NCBI GenBank assembly: GCA_903873965.1
Contig: CAIQQO010000337.1
Location: forward strand, 1 to 41,178
DNA length: 41,178 bases
Direction: 5' to 3'
Source of the DNA: an uncultured bacterium
GTDB lineage: Bacteria > Chloroflexota > Anaerolineae > J036 > Brachytrichaceae
This document shows, piece by piece, positions 16,496 through 24,967 of this stretch (the stretch's first letter is position 1; every line of letters begins with the position of its first letter). A model generated the notes under the pieces. That model did not search any database and was not told the DNA's origin. It worked only from the letters and a program-made list of their open reading frames with translations. The translations under genes and the position numbers were made by a program.

Positions 16496-16497
16496 TC

Positions 16498-17307
16498 ATG
16501 CGCCATACACTCGACATCTACCGCCGCCTCATTCTGGTTCAGATTCGGTCACAGTTGCAATATCGCGTCTCATTCCTGCTGGACACACTGGCTACTGGCT
16601 TTCAAGTGTTCATCTCGTTCATCACGCTGGCGTTGATCCTGCAACGCTTCGATGGCATCGGCGGGTGGACTCTGTCCGAGGTGGCGTTTCTGTATGGCAT
16701 GGTAGAGGTCGCCTTTGGCACCATGGACATGCTCTTCAGCGGCTTCGATCCCGCCAATTTCGGTCGGCAGGTACGGCAGGGCGCATTCGACCAACTGCTC
16801 CTGCGCCCGATCAGCGCCACGTTGCAGGTGTTCGGCTCGCAGTTCATCATCCGGCGCGTGGGGCGCATCGCGCAAGGGCTGGCTGTGCTGACCTTTGCCA
16901 TCGTCAGCCTGAACCTGAATTGGACGCCGGCCAAGCTGGTATATTTGCCGATCGTCATCGCCAGTCTGGTGTGTTTTTTCGGCGGCTTGTTCATGATCGG
17001 CGCGACAATCACGTTCTGGACGGTCGATTCGATCGAAGTCATCAATATCTTCACGTATGGCGGCAGCGAAATGATGTCGTATCCGATGCACATCTACCCC
17101 GACTGGGTGCGCCGCTTTTTCACCTACATCCTGCCCGCGATCTTTCTGAACTATGCGCCGGCCTTGTACTTTCTCGGCAAGCCTGACCCGCTTGGATTAC
17201 CGCCCTTTGCCGCCTTCCTCGCGCCGGTTGCAGGCATCGCCACACTCCTCGCCGCCCTCGCGTTCTGGCAATACGGCATGCGCCACTACCAGAGCACCGG
17301 AACGTAA
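16498..17307 (+). CDS. ABC-2 type transporter permease (second of pair)
   Basis: A 269-residue membrane protein with about six hydrophobic segments, homologous in layout to the preceding permease. The N-terminal MRHTLDIYRRLILVQIRSQLQYR precedes the first helix, and segments such as FGGLFMIGATITFWTV and FFTYILPAIFLNYAPAL follow. The ATG at 16498 fits the family start and the 2-base gap after the upstream gene. An earlier in-frame start inside the upstream gene is less likely. Its stop codon falls inside the left arm of a 12-bp inverted repeat that spans the gap to the ATPase gene. Confidence 0.86.
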   Translation: MRHTLDIYRRLILVQIRSQLQYRVSFLLDTLATGFQVFISFITLALILQRFDGIGGWTLSEVAFLYGMVEVAFGTMDMLFSGFDPANFGRQVRQGAFDQLLLRPISATLQVFGSQFIIRRVGRIAQGLAVLTFAIVSLNLNWTPAKLVYLPIVIASLVCFFGGLFMIGATITFWTVDSIEVINIFTYGGSEMMSYPMHIYPDWVRRFFTYILPAIFLNYAPALYFLGKPDPLGLPPFAAFLAPVAGIATLLAALAFWQYGMRHYQSTGT

Positions 17308-17433
17308 AACGTAAGGTGGAGTGAATGAAGCGAGTGGCGTGATCAAGACGACGAATAGTGTCTATGTCGTCTCCATAACACTTCTTCTCACTTACGCAAC
17401 TAATGAATTAAACTATTCCTCACGTTTTACGTT
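17301..17433. repeat. 133-bp element bounded by perfect 12-bp inverted repeats
   Basis: AACGTAAAACGT (17301-17312) and ACGTTTTACGTT (17422-17433) are exact reverse complements. Inside are further partial complements, including AGACGAC/GTCGTCT at about 17345-17372, so the whole segment can fold into one imperfect hairpin. It lies between the second permease and the ATPase gene of one exporter. It resembles a small MITE-like or REP-like insertion, and no target-site duplication was confirmed. Confidence 0.55.
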
Positions 17434-17441
17434 TCATTCCC

Positions 17442-18449
17442 ATGTCGATCATATCGGTTACCGATCTTCACAAGCACTTTAAGGTGAACAAGCACCGCAG
17501 TGGGCTGGCGGGGGCGGTGCGCGGGTTGTTTTCGACGGAGTCCACGCTCGTGCGTGCTGTGGATGGCATCAGTTTCAGCGTGGAGCCGGGTGAACTGGTG
17601 GGCTATCTGGGTCCGAATGGCGCGGGCAAGTCCACCACGTTGAAGATGCTGACCGGCTTGCTGGTGCCCACATCAGGCCAGTTGCTGTCGAATGGACATG
17701 TGCCGTGGCGCGAGCGCAAGACGTATGTGGCGCGCATCGGGGCGGTGTTCGGTCAGCGCACGACGCTGTGGTGGGACCTGCCGGTGATCGAGTCGCTGGA
17801 ACTGCTGCAATATGTGTACAAAGTGCCGCGCGAGCGTTTTCGCCATAACCTCGCCGAGTTCCGCGAATTGCTGGAACTTGGCCCGTTCCTGAACACCCCT
17901 GTGCGCTCGCTGTCACTTGGCCAGCGCATGCGCGCCGATATCTGCGCCGCATTGCTGCACGAACCCGACCTGCTTTTCCTCGATGAGCCGACCATCGGGC
18001 TCGACGTGGTGGCTAAAGAGCGCATCCGGCAATTCATCCGCCACATCAACCGCGAGCGCGGCGTCACTGTGCTACTCACCACGCACGATCTGTCGGATGT
18101 CGAAAAGCTGTGCGAGCGCGTGATGATCATCGACCACGGGCGTCTGCTGTATGACGGGCAACTGGCGGCCTTGCGCGACCGTTTCGGCGGCAAGCGCGAA
18201 CTGGTTGTCGATTTTGCCGAAGACGAAGGCGCTGCTGCCGATTTGTCTGTGGACGGCGCGACCATCATCGAGCGCGACGGGCCGCGCGTGGTCTACAGCT
18301 TCGGGCGCGAGACGATCAGCGCATCCGGGCTGATCAGCCTGCTCTCGGCGCGCTACCGCATCCGCGATTTATCGGTGCGCGAGCCGGATATCGAGGACAC
18401 CATCCGGCGCATTTACGAAGAGCGATTGCTTGAAAAACCATCAAACTAG
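17442..18449 (+). CDS. ABC transporter ATPase, daunorubicin-exporter type
   Basis: A 335-residue ABC ATPase that powers the two preceding ABC-2 permeases. It has Walker A GPNGAGKST (57-65), the signature LSLGQRMRADI, Walker B LLFLDEPTIGLD and the switch His in TTHDL. The residues after about 235 form the C-terminal extension found in DrrA-like exporters. Substrates of this class include drugs, lipids and polysaccharides, and nothing here identifies one. The ATG at 17442 follows the 133-bp element. The nucleotidyltransferase gene begins 11 bases after its stop codon. Confidence 0.93.
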   Translation: MSIISVTDLHKHFKVNKHRSGLAGAVRGLFSTESTLVRAVDGISFSVEPGELVGYLGPNGAGKSTTLKMLTGLLVPTSGQLLSNGHVPWRERKTYVARIGAVFGQRTTLWWDLPVIESLELLQYVYKVPRERFRHNLAEFRELLELGPFLNTPVRSLSLGQRMRADICAALLHEPDLLFLDEPTIGLDVVAKERIRQFIRHINRERGVTVLLTTHDLSDVEKLCERVMIIDHGRLLYDGQLAALRDRFGGKRELVVDFAEDEGAAADLSVDGATIIERDGPRVVYSFGRETISASGLISLLSARYRIRDLSVREPDIEDTIRRIYEERLLEKPSN

Positions 18450-18460
18450 ACGGGGAAACC

Positions 18461-19291
18461 ATGATCACCCAACGAAGTGAAGAACTGAGACGACTAGCCA
18501 TTGGGTACTGCGAGGATCTGTCACAGCATACGGTACTTAATCACTACTGGAATGATGTGTCACTCATCCTCAAAGGCAGCGCCGCGCGTGGCAACTCCGA
18601 CCAGTATTCTGATATCGATTTCGTGTTTTACGCCGATCACACGGCGCGCAACAGCATCGTCGCCGATTACCATGCGCGTGGGCTGACCACACGGCAGGAT
18701 GGCATTTTTATGCCATTACCCGAGTGGATCGGGCACTACCATGTCGAGTCACTCGAGGTATTGAACGGATACTTCGAGACACGGAATTATCCCCAGGTAT
18801 GGGAGTGCTCAAATGTCATCATCATGCACGACCCGGGATCAAGGTACCAGAACGCGCTGGATGCCGGATTAGGCAGCCTGTTTGATGATCCACTGCGCGA
18901 GGTCAGAGATCGCTACCTGCAGTTACAGTTGACACTCGATTGGTTGCGCCATCCGCTCAAGCGCGGGGATCAGATTGCCGTGCTGTTACACGTGTCGAAG
19001 ATTACGCAGATCGCGTGCTCATTGTGTTACCTGTTGGATCGCAAGCCATACCCGCATGACAAGTGGCTTTTCCACTATCTGCGCGATACACGGCTAGGCG
19101 CCAAGATAACGGACGGGCTGGTAGATTATGCCGAAAGCCTTGTCGATCATAGGGAACTGGCTCGCGGGCTTGAATTAGAACAATACCCTCAGTACAGCAA
19201 AGCTCTGAACCTGACCAAGATGATCACCGATTTCATTACAGGCGACTATGGCGTTCAACCATGGCTGGGCGAGTGGTATCTGTTCGTCTAG
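18461..19291 (+). CDS. Nucleotidyltransferase-domain protein (aminoglycoside adenylyltransferase-like)
   Basis: A 276-residue protein with an NTP_transf_2 fold. The signature GSAARGN is followed by SDIDFVF, giving G39-S40 and the metal-binding D51 and D53. The third carboxylate is not obvious. The C-terminal helical part (about 145-276) resembles that of kanamycin-type or streptomycin-type adenylyltransferases in size, but I cannot assign a substrate. It may adenylylate an antibiotic or another small molecule. The gene has a GGGGAAACC site upstream and begins 11 bases after the exporter ATPase, so it probably belongs to that operon. It converges on an APH-family kinase gene. Confidence 0.75.
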   Translation: MITQRSEELRRLAIGYCEDLSQHTVLNHYWNDVSLILKGSAARGNSDQYSDIDFVFYADHTARNSIVADYHARGLTTRQDGIFMPLPEWIGHYHVESLEVLNGYFETRNYPQVWECSNVIIMHDPGSRYQNALDAGLGSLFDDPLREVRDRYLQLQLTLDWLRHPLKRGDQIAVLLHVSKITQIACSLCYLLDRKPYPHDKWLFHYLRDTRLGAKITDGLVDYAESLVDHRELARGLELEQYPQYSKALNLTKMITDFITGDYGVQPWLGEWYLFV

Positions 19292-19306
19292 GACAACGCG
19301 GCAGGC

Positions 19307-20212
19307 TTAAAGCGCCGCCAAACCAAAATCCAGATCGTTTTGATTGCCGCTCTCTAGTCCGCCAAGAGCAACAGTGAGAGCAATAGCCATGTGAAAGAAT
19401 CCAGCGCGGGTGCGCAAGGCGTCATCTGCTCCATAACGTGCGAGTACACGCTCGGCAAAGGATGCACCGAAGAGGTGCATGCCCCACAGCAGCACAAAGC
19501 CGAGGTCGGTAGCAGGATCATCCAGTCCGGCAGCGCCGAAGTCGATTACGCCGCTCAACCGGAACGTGTGTGGATCCACCAGCACGTTGCCCGGTCCGAG
19601 ATCGCCATGCCTGAGCGCCGGCGCGAAGTCAAAATTGTGCGAGTCGCCAAGGAACCGCTCGAACTGCGCAAAAACGCGAGAGGCGTATTCGGGCAGAAGT
19701 CGCGCGGTAAGACTGTCGTCCACCTGATTGCGTAGTACGGAGATGTTCTGCTTTCGCCCAACGCTATGATTGGGCAAGCGCGCACTCACATCGGACGGAA
19801 CCGGCATGCCGTGCAAGGCATGCATGAAATCTGCCAGGTCATCGGCAATGGCATCCAATTGTGTTGATGGTAACGCTTTGAGCGCTTCTATGTGTTTACC
19901 CAGTGGTTCACCAGACACCATTGGATGTCCGGCAAAAACCTTGCCCGGCAAGCCAGAAAGTGTGCTGATATAAACAGGTTCAGGCACAGCGATTGGTAGA
20001 CGCCCCTGTATGATACGCAACACGGCTAACTCTGTCAGCAGTTGGTTCACCCCCGACGCTGTTTTTGGGAAGCGAAAGACCAGCGACTCGTTAACGATCA
20101 AGATCATGTTGACCTGACCGGAGTCGATTACGCGCAAGGTCTGTACGTCGAGCTCGGGGTAACAGTCGAGTATGGCTTGCAATATCTCACGATGCACATG
20201 GCGATTATCCAC
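19307..20212 (-). CDS. Aminoglycoside phosphotransferase (APH)-family kinase
   Basis: A 301-residue protein-kinase-like small-molecule kinase of the APH/choline kinase group. The catalytic loop RHGDLGPGNVLVD holds H202, D204 and N209, and the metal-binding DFG-like motif is IDFGAAG with D224. The N-terminal lobe has NMILIVNESLVFRFPK with the ATP-binding Lys (K50). Family members phosphorylate aminoglycosides, macrolides, choline or sugars. The presence of all key residues indicates activity. It ends 15 bases from the convergent nucleotidyltransferase. Drug resistance is one possibility, supported only by the neighbourhood. Confidence 0.87.
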   Translation of the reverse strand: MDNRHVHREILQAILDCYPELDVQTLRVIDSGQVNMILIVNESLVFRFPKTASGVNQLLTELAVLRIIQGRLPIAVPEPVYISTLSGLPGKVFAGHPMVSGEPLGKHIEALKALPSTQLDAIADDLADFMHALHGMPVPSDVSARLPNHSVGRKQNISVLRNQVDDSLTARLLPEYASRVFAQFERFLGDSHNFDFAPALRHGDLGPGNVLVDPHTFRLSGVIDFGAAGLDDPATDLGFVLLWGMHLFGASFAERVLARYGADDALRTRAGFFHMAIALTVALGGLESGNQNDLDFGLAAL

Positions 20213-20520
20213 TCAACCTTGTGAAGGGTTACGACGAGATGCTCAGACCCGGCGGCGTGTTACTCGTTTTGGATTTGTATCAGTCCACAGGGTCGACGGG
20301 TGCCGTGTATGAAATCGCCTAGGTGGTGGGCAACGCGCTGATGAAGTTCGCGAAAGACACCCATCAGTCGCCGGAAGAACGCGTCGCATGGGATGAGCAT
20401 GGCCGCACCGATCATTACCTCAGCGTGTCTGAAGTGAGGAGCGCCTGTGCCACGCTGTTGCCTGGGGCGGTTGTGCGCCAACATTTGTACTGGCGCTACC
20501 CGCTTATCTGGACCAAATAG
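20203..20520 (+). pseudogene. Decayed SAM methyltransferase fragment with in-frame stop
   Basis: One plus-strand frame reads the C-terminal half of a class I methyltransferase: DEMLRPGGVLLVLDLYQSTG, then an in-frame TAG at 20320-20322, then about 65 residues ending in YWRYPLIWTK and a stop at 20518-20520. LRPGG followed by a hydrophobic strand is the standard motif after the SAM-binding fold. The SAM-binding N-terminal half is absent and the APH gene start occupies that place. A truncated and interrupted remnant is therefore the best reading. It fills the 330-base gap between the APH and response regulator genes. Confidence 0.7.
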
Positions 20521-20544
20521 CCACCGTTATGCGTTGCGTTGGTG

Positions 20545-21207
20545 TCACAACAACCCCAGTTCTCTGGCGCGTAACGTCGCCTGCGTGCGGTCGCGCGCGC
20601 CGATCTTTTGCAATACATTGGTGACGTAGTTCTTCACGGTACCTTCGGCGATGAACAATTTCGCGCCAATTTCGCGGTTGCTCATACCCGTGGCGACAAG
20701 TTTAAGCACGTCTAGTTCGCGCTCGCTTAACGGTTCGGCCAGTCCGGCGCGGGGTGACTGTTGTGCCGGCGCGAGCCGCGCAAATTCGGCCAGCACCTTG
20801 CGCGCGACCGAAGGCTCAATCAAGGCGCCGCCGTTCATCACCGTGCGGATGGCGCGCGCCAGTTCATCGCCAGACAGATCCTTGAGCAGGTAGCCGAGCG
20901 CGCCGGCGCGCAGCCCTTCATACACGTAAGTCTCGTCGTCAAAAGTGGTGAGGATGATGACCTTGATGCCGGGGTCTTGCGTATGCAGGCGACGCGTGGC
21001 CTCTACGCCATCCATCCTGGGCATGCGGATGTCCATCAAGACGACATCGGGGTGATGGGTTGCGACGGCATCGAGCGCCATCTGTCCGTCGCCCGCTTCG
21101 CCAACGATTTCAAAGTCGTTTTCCAGTTCGAGCAGCGTGCGCAATCCTTCGCGCATCAGGCGCTGGTCGTCGACAATCAAAATGCGGGTGCGGTTGGGTA
21201 TGGTCAT
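20545..21207 (-). CDS. NarL/LuxR-family response regulator
   Basis: A 220-residue DNA-binding response regulator. The receiver domain (about 8-122) has the acidic pocket D13/D14, phospho-acceptor D59 (VVLMDIRMP), a conserved Thr in ILTTFDD and K109 (LLKD). The LuxR-type helix-turn-helix (about 155-212) is clear from LSERELDVLKLVATGMSNREIG and EGTVKNYVTNVLQKIG. Its gene overlaps the histidine kinase gene by 4 bases. It is the last gene of an operon with an ABC exporter, so it likely controls that exporter in response to envelope stress or a drug. The inducing signal cannot be deduced. Confidence 0.95.
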   Translation of the reverse strand: MTIPNRTRILIVDDQRLMREGLRTLLELENDFEIVGEAGDGQMALDAVATHHPDVVLMDIRMPRMDGVEATRRLHTQDPGIKVIILTTFDDETYVYEGLRAGALGYLLKDLSGDELARAIRTVMNGGALIEPSVARKVLAEFARLAPAQQSPRAGLAEPLSERELDVLKLVATGMSNREIGAKLFIAEGTVKNYVTNVLQKIGARDRTQATLRARELGLL

Positions 21208-22427
21208 GGTATGGGCAGGGTGAAAACCATGCGCGCGCCTCCGTCAGGGTGATCGGCTAATTCGAGCGTTCCGCCAAGGTGCACGGCGCGCTCGCGCATG
21301 CCGCGCAGACCGAATCCGTCGTCCATGGATGCGGCTGACAACCCCTTACCGTCGTCGCGCGCGATGAGCTTGATCGTGCGGTTTTCCACTACGACATCCA
21401 GCCACACATGACGGGCGGCTCCATGGCGTTGCGCATTGGTGAGTGACTCTTGTGCCGCGCGGAAGAGGGCCAGCCTGTGCGCCGGGGATAGATTGGGTAG
21501 GGATTCGGGCAGCCTGAGATCGACGCGTATGCCTGTGCCTTCCTCAAAACTTTGCGCCATTCGCGTGATCGCCGTTGTCAGGGGCAGGTCATCTTCGATC
21601 GGCGTACGCAAGGTTGCCACAGTACGGCGCAAGTCGCTCAGAGCTTCCTTCATTTGTTCGCGCATCACGCCGATGATCCGTCCGGCGCGATCGGGATCGG
21701 TGGGCATCAAACGCTGCGCGCCCTCGAGCTGCACCACGGCGACCGTAAGCCTGTGACCGAGCGAGTCGTGCAGTTCGCGCGCCATGCGATTGCGTTCTTC
21801 CGACACGGCCAGTTGCTGCGTTTGCAGACCCAGCGCGACCAGTTGTTCATTGGCGACGCGCAGTTCCTTCGCCAGTTGCTCACTGCGTTCGCGCGCCAGC
21901 AGCGCCTCGCGCATCAGTCCACCCACCAGCGTGAAGAAGAAGTAGCCGGTGATATTGCCCAGCCCTGTCAGCAAGCCGCCTGTGCCATAGACGGCCACGT
22001 TGCTTCCGACGGTGATCGCGATGATCACAAGAAACCACAGTGCGGCGGTGCGCGGCTTATAGGTAATGCCGATCTGGGCGCTCAGAATGGCGTAGACGAT
22101 GAACAGAAATCCGTCGCGCGGGCCGGGCACAATGCTCAGGCAGATGATAACGGCGGTTTCACCGATTAGCGCCCACGCCATCCGCCGATCATCGGCAAAG
22201 TAAATGAAATAGAGGAACAATGCGGTAAATGCCGCAAACAGGATCAATGCAACGGCCAGACGTACGGGGTCGGTCACGTCACGGAAGGTGTAAGCCACCG
22301 TGACGCCGATTGGGATGACCGCCGCGAGTGCGAGTAAGTGCCCGAAAGCCGAGGCCGGTTTTGTTCGGCCACGGAACAGGTCTTTGTAGAGTGCGGGTTG
22401 CTCCGCGTCAGTCTCCGCCATGCCCAT
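21204..22427 (-). CDS. Sensor histidine kinase, HisKA_3 type (NarX/DesK-like)
   Basis: A 407-residue membrane sensor kinase. About six hydrophobic segments (residues 28-176) form an N-terminal membrane domain with only short loops, as in sensors that detect signals inside the membrane. A coiled-coil-like linker leads to the dimerisation helix with the phospho-acceptor H220 (MARELHDSLGHRL). The ATPase domain has an N-box-like stretch (ESLTNAQRHG), DDGKGL and GFGLRGMRERA. It should phosphorylate the response regulator encoded next, whose gene overlaps by 4 bases. The permease gene upstream ends 16 bases before this start, so it belongs to the exporter operon. Confidence 0.94.
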   Translation of the reverse strand: MGMAETDAEQPALYKDLFRGRTKPASAFGHLLALAAVIPIGVTVAYTFRDVTDPVRLAVALILFAAFTALFLYFIYFADDRRMAWALIGETAVIICLSIVPGPRDGFLFIVYAILSAQIGITYKPRTAALWFLVIIAITVGSNVAVYGTGGLLTGLGNITGYFFFTLVGGLMREALLARERSEQLAKELRVANEQLVALGLQTQQLAVSEERNRMARELHDSLGHRLTVAVVQLEGAQRLMPTDPDRAGRIIGVMREQMKEALSDLRRTVATLRTPIEDDLPLTTAITRMAQSFEEGTGIRVDLRLPESLPNLSPAHRLALFRAAQESLTNAQRHGAARHVWLDVVVENRTIKLIARDDGKGLSAASMDDGFGLRGMRERAVHLGGTLELADHPDGGARMVFTLPIP

Positions 22428-22442
22428 AATTTAACCTCGGAA

Positions 22443-23651
22443 TCACTCGTAGCGGAACCGTGCGATGCCCACGCCAAAGAAGACGATGGCAAACCCGATC
22501 AAGACTGCGGCGCTGGGCAAAATCGCTCCAAGCCCCAACCCGCGCGCCGCAAGGTCGGATAGCCCGCGCATGGCCCATGTTGTGGGGATGATCTGGAGAA
22601 CGGTGCGCACACCTTCCGGGATGATCTCTTGTGGATACCAGCACCCACCTAGCAACGCCATCACCATACCAAGCATGATGCTCAGGCCATTGGCCTGACT
22701 GGCGCTTTTCACAAACGCGCCCAGCATCGTGCCCATCGCCGCGCCGCACAGTCCGGTGGCGATCATCATCACAGCCAGCCCCGCGAGGTCGTTGCCCCAG
22801 TTCAGCCCCATCACTAGGATGCCAAAACCGATCAATAACGTCATCTGCACCAGTGAGATGAAGAACTGACCGCCGATCGTGCCGAGCAGGAGTTGCGCCT
22901 TGCTTACCGGCATGACGAACAACCGACGCAGCGTGCCGCTCTGGCGCTCATAAGCGAACATCGATCCAATGCCCAGCAATGGGATGAACACCCACGTAAC
23001 CAACTGTCCGGCCGAACCTTGCGCGGCCGGGTTGTAGCGATAGGGCGCAGTTGCGGTGCGTGTGATCTCAGCCCCAGATGTGGAAGTGCTGCCTTGCCCC
23101 GAGCCAACGGCGGTCTGAGCCTGCGTCAGCGCATGGTCGAAGTAAGCCCGTCGGTCTGCTGCGTTTGCGAAGGGCTTGATCCGCTCAGCCTCGTTGACGG
23201 ATAGCTGCGCGGCGCTGCTTGCCACGCTGATCGTGCTGACGGCCATGGAGACGCCGCGCTCGACGATGGGCGTGTTCAAGTTGTTAGGCTTGGTGCGCAG
23301 GTCGATTGACAATCCCTGCGCCACCCCGGACTGGTCGAATTTGGCCGGTATGGTCAGCAACGCAGGGGCGCGATTGGCGTTAAATTCCGTCTCTGCCTCA
23401 GCCTGCGCCAGAATGTCGGGGCGCACCGATCCAGACTTGTCCAGCGCATCAATCAACTGTTGTGACAGCGCGCTGTGGGCGTTGTCCACTATAAGCAGGC
23501 GCGCGCGTTCATCTTGATTTGTGCTTCCGCCAAACCCGCCGCCGATGATGAAGGTGAACACGATCGGTAGGATGATGAAGAAGAGCAGTTCGGTGCGGCT
23601 GGAGAAGCGTACCAGCGCGTCCTTCCATGCAATAGCCAGTATCTGTTTCAT
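22443..23651 (-). CDS. ABC-2 type transporter permease
   Basis: A 402-residue ABC-2 permease. An N-terminal helix (about residues 20-42, LLFFIILPIVFTFIIGGGFG) is followed by a large extracytoplasmic domain of about 180 residues. A C-terminal block of five membrane helices starts at LVTWVFIPLLGIGSMFAY. The FERQSGTLRR-type motif appears as YERQSGTLRRLFVMPVS, typical of this family. The start at 23651 (MKQILAIAWKDALV) aligns with the related permease next to it and has AGGATATC upstream. An in-frame extension to 23732 would overlap that gene. It pairs with the upstream permease and ATPase as a drug- or lipid-type exporter. Confidence 0.9.
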   Translation of the reverse strand: MKQILAIAWKDALVRFSSRTELLFFIILPIVFTFIIGGGFGGSTNQDERARLLIVDNAHSALSQQLIDALDKSGSVRPDILAQAEAETEFNANRAPALLTIPAKFDQSGVAQGLSIDLRTKPNNLNTPIVERGVSMAVSTISVASSAAQLSVNEAERIKPFANAADRRAYFDHALTQAQTAVGSGQGSTSTSGAEITRTATAPYRYNPAAQGSAGQLVTWVFIPLLGIGSMFAYERQSGTLRRLFVMPVSKAQLLLGTIGGQFFISLVQMTLLIGFGILVMGLNWGNDLAGLAVMMIATGLCGAAMGTMLGAFVKSASQANGLSIMLGMVMALLGGCWYPQEIIPEGVRTVLQIIPTTWAMRGLSDLAARGLGLGAILPSAAVLIGFAIVFFGVGIARFRYE

Positions 23652-23682
23652 GGTGATATCCTGTGGAGTTGAATTAGCCCGT

Positions 23683-24939
23683 TTATTGTTTGATGAATCC
23701 GTTCCTGCGGAACAGCCACACCGAGATTGCAAACAGCGCGACGCCCATGATGCACAGCGCGATCACGTTGGGCGCTACATCGGCGAAAGTACCCCCGGCA
23801 GCCAGCCGCGCAAATCCCTTGATGCCCCATGCGTTGGGCGTGATCTTGCCAACGGTGAGAAGCCAGTCGGGCAGCGGGAAGTTGTCGCCGAAGCTGCCGC
23901 CCAGTACGCCAAACATGAGCATTGCGGCTGCGCCGAGGCTGCCCACGATTGCCGGCGTGCGGGCGATTGCGGCGATCACCATTCCCCAGCCTGTCGCGCT
24001 CGCGGCGACAGCCAGCACCAGCGCCACTACGCCGATGGGGTCGCCCCAGTGCAGGTTGAACAGCAGCCCACTGCCGATGATGAGTACGGCCACTTGCACA
24101 ACGGCGGTCAGGAAGATACCGATGACCTTGCCGCCAATGATCTGCGCTGCGCCGGTCGGCGAGATCAGCATACGCGCCAGCGTGCCGTTGTCGCGCTCGG
24201 TCAATAGTGTTGCTCCGCCGCGTGTGACGGTGTACATCAGGAAAAGGAGCGCCATCCCGGGCGCGAGTACGGAGAGTACGTCAAACGTGGGCGGCGGCGT
24301 CCCGGTGTCGCTGATACTTCGGACGGTGATGGTAGATTGCGTCGGGGCGTCTAGGCGATCCGTCAAACCCTGCGCGTATACGGTCGCATCCGCCGGTTTC
24401 AGCAACCCGTTCTCGATCAACTGCGTGATGACGATCAGGCCGCTGACGCGCCCAACCTGCACGCGCGCGATAAATTCGTCAACGATGGTGCGAATGACGC
24501 CGGCGCTGACAGGCTGCGCAGGGTTGACGTAGATTTCGATCTTTTTGTCGCCCGAGGGTATCCCATTCGCTAAATTGGCGGCAGGGATCACTGAGGCGCT
24601 GTAGCCCGCCGGGATGATGACCGCAGCGGCGACTTTGTCGTCGTCCACCCGCTTGCGGGCAACGGCGGCGTCGGTGTCGCTGATGGGCTTGACGAGTGTC
24701 CCGACTTCCGGCGAGGTGAACACATTAACGAGCGCGATACCCAGTTGGCCGTCATCTTGATTCACGAGCACAACCGGGATGTCGCGCAGACCGTTGTTGT
24801 CTTGTCCACTGAAGCGCCCGGTGACAAGCCCCAGTCCCAGCGTGAGAGCGAGAGGCGCGACGAACATCAGGATCAACGCCGCGCGGTCGCGCAATGCGAG
24901 CAATAAGTCTTTCCAGCCAATAGTGAATAGTTTTTTCAT
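23683..24939 (-). CDS. ABC-2 type transporter permease
   Basis: A 418-residue ABC-2 permease built like its neighbour: an N-terminal helix (about 20-40), a large outside domain and five or six C-terminal helices starting near LSVLAPGMALLFLMYTV. TERDNGTLARMLISP is its version of the family motif. The start at 24939 (MKKLFTIGWKDLLLALRDR) matches the family N-terminus. A TTG at 24954, closer to an AGGA site, is a possible alternative. The two permeases share layout but have diverged in sequence, so the exporter is likely a heterodimer. It lies between the ATPase gene and the second permease gene. Confidence 0.9.
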   Translation of the reverse strand: MKKLFTIGWKDLLLALRDRAALILMFVAPLALTLGLGLVTGRFSGQDNNGLRDIPVVLVNQDDGQLGIALVNVFTSPEVGTLVKPISDTDAAVARKRVDDDKVAAAVIIPAGYSASVIPAANLANGIPSGDKKIEIYVNPAQPVSAGVIRTIVDEFIARVQVGRVSGLIVITQLIENGLLKPADATVYAQGLTDRLDAPTQSTITVRSISDTGTPPPTFDVLSVLAPGMALLFLMYTVTRGGATLLTERDNGTLARMLISPTGAAQIIGGKVIGIFLTAVVQVAVLIIGSGLLFNLHWGDPIGVVALVLAVAASATGWGMVIAAIARTPAIVGSLGAAAMLMFGVLGGSFGDNFPLPDWLLTVGKITPNAWGIKGFARLAAGGTFADVAPNVIALCIMGVALFAISVWLFRRNGFIKQ

Positions 24940-24967
24940 GTTTTTAACTTTCAAAAATCCTGCGGGG

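Noticed and set aside
23521..24207. A 228-codon plus-strand frame
   Set aside because: Antisense to two ABC permeases. Its composition (His, Ala, Arg, Gln rich) is that of a shadow frame.
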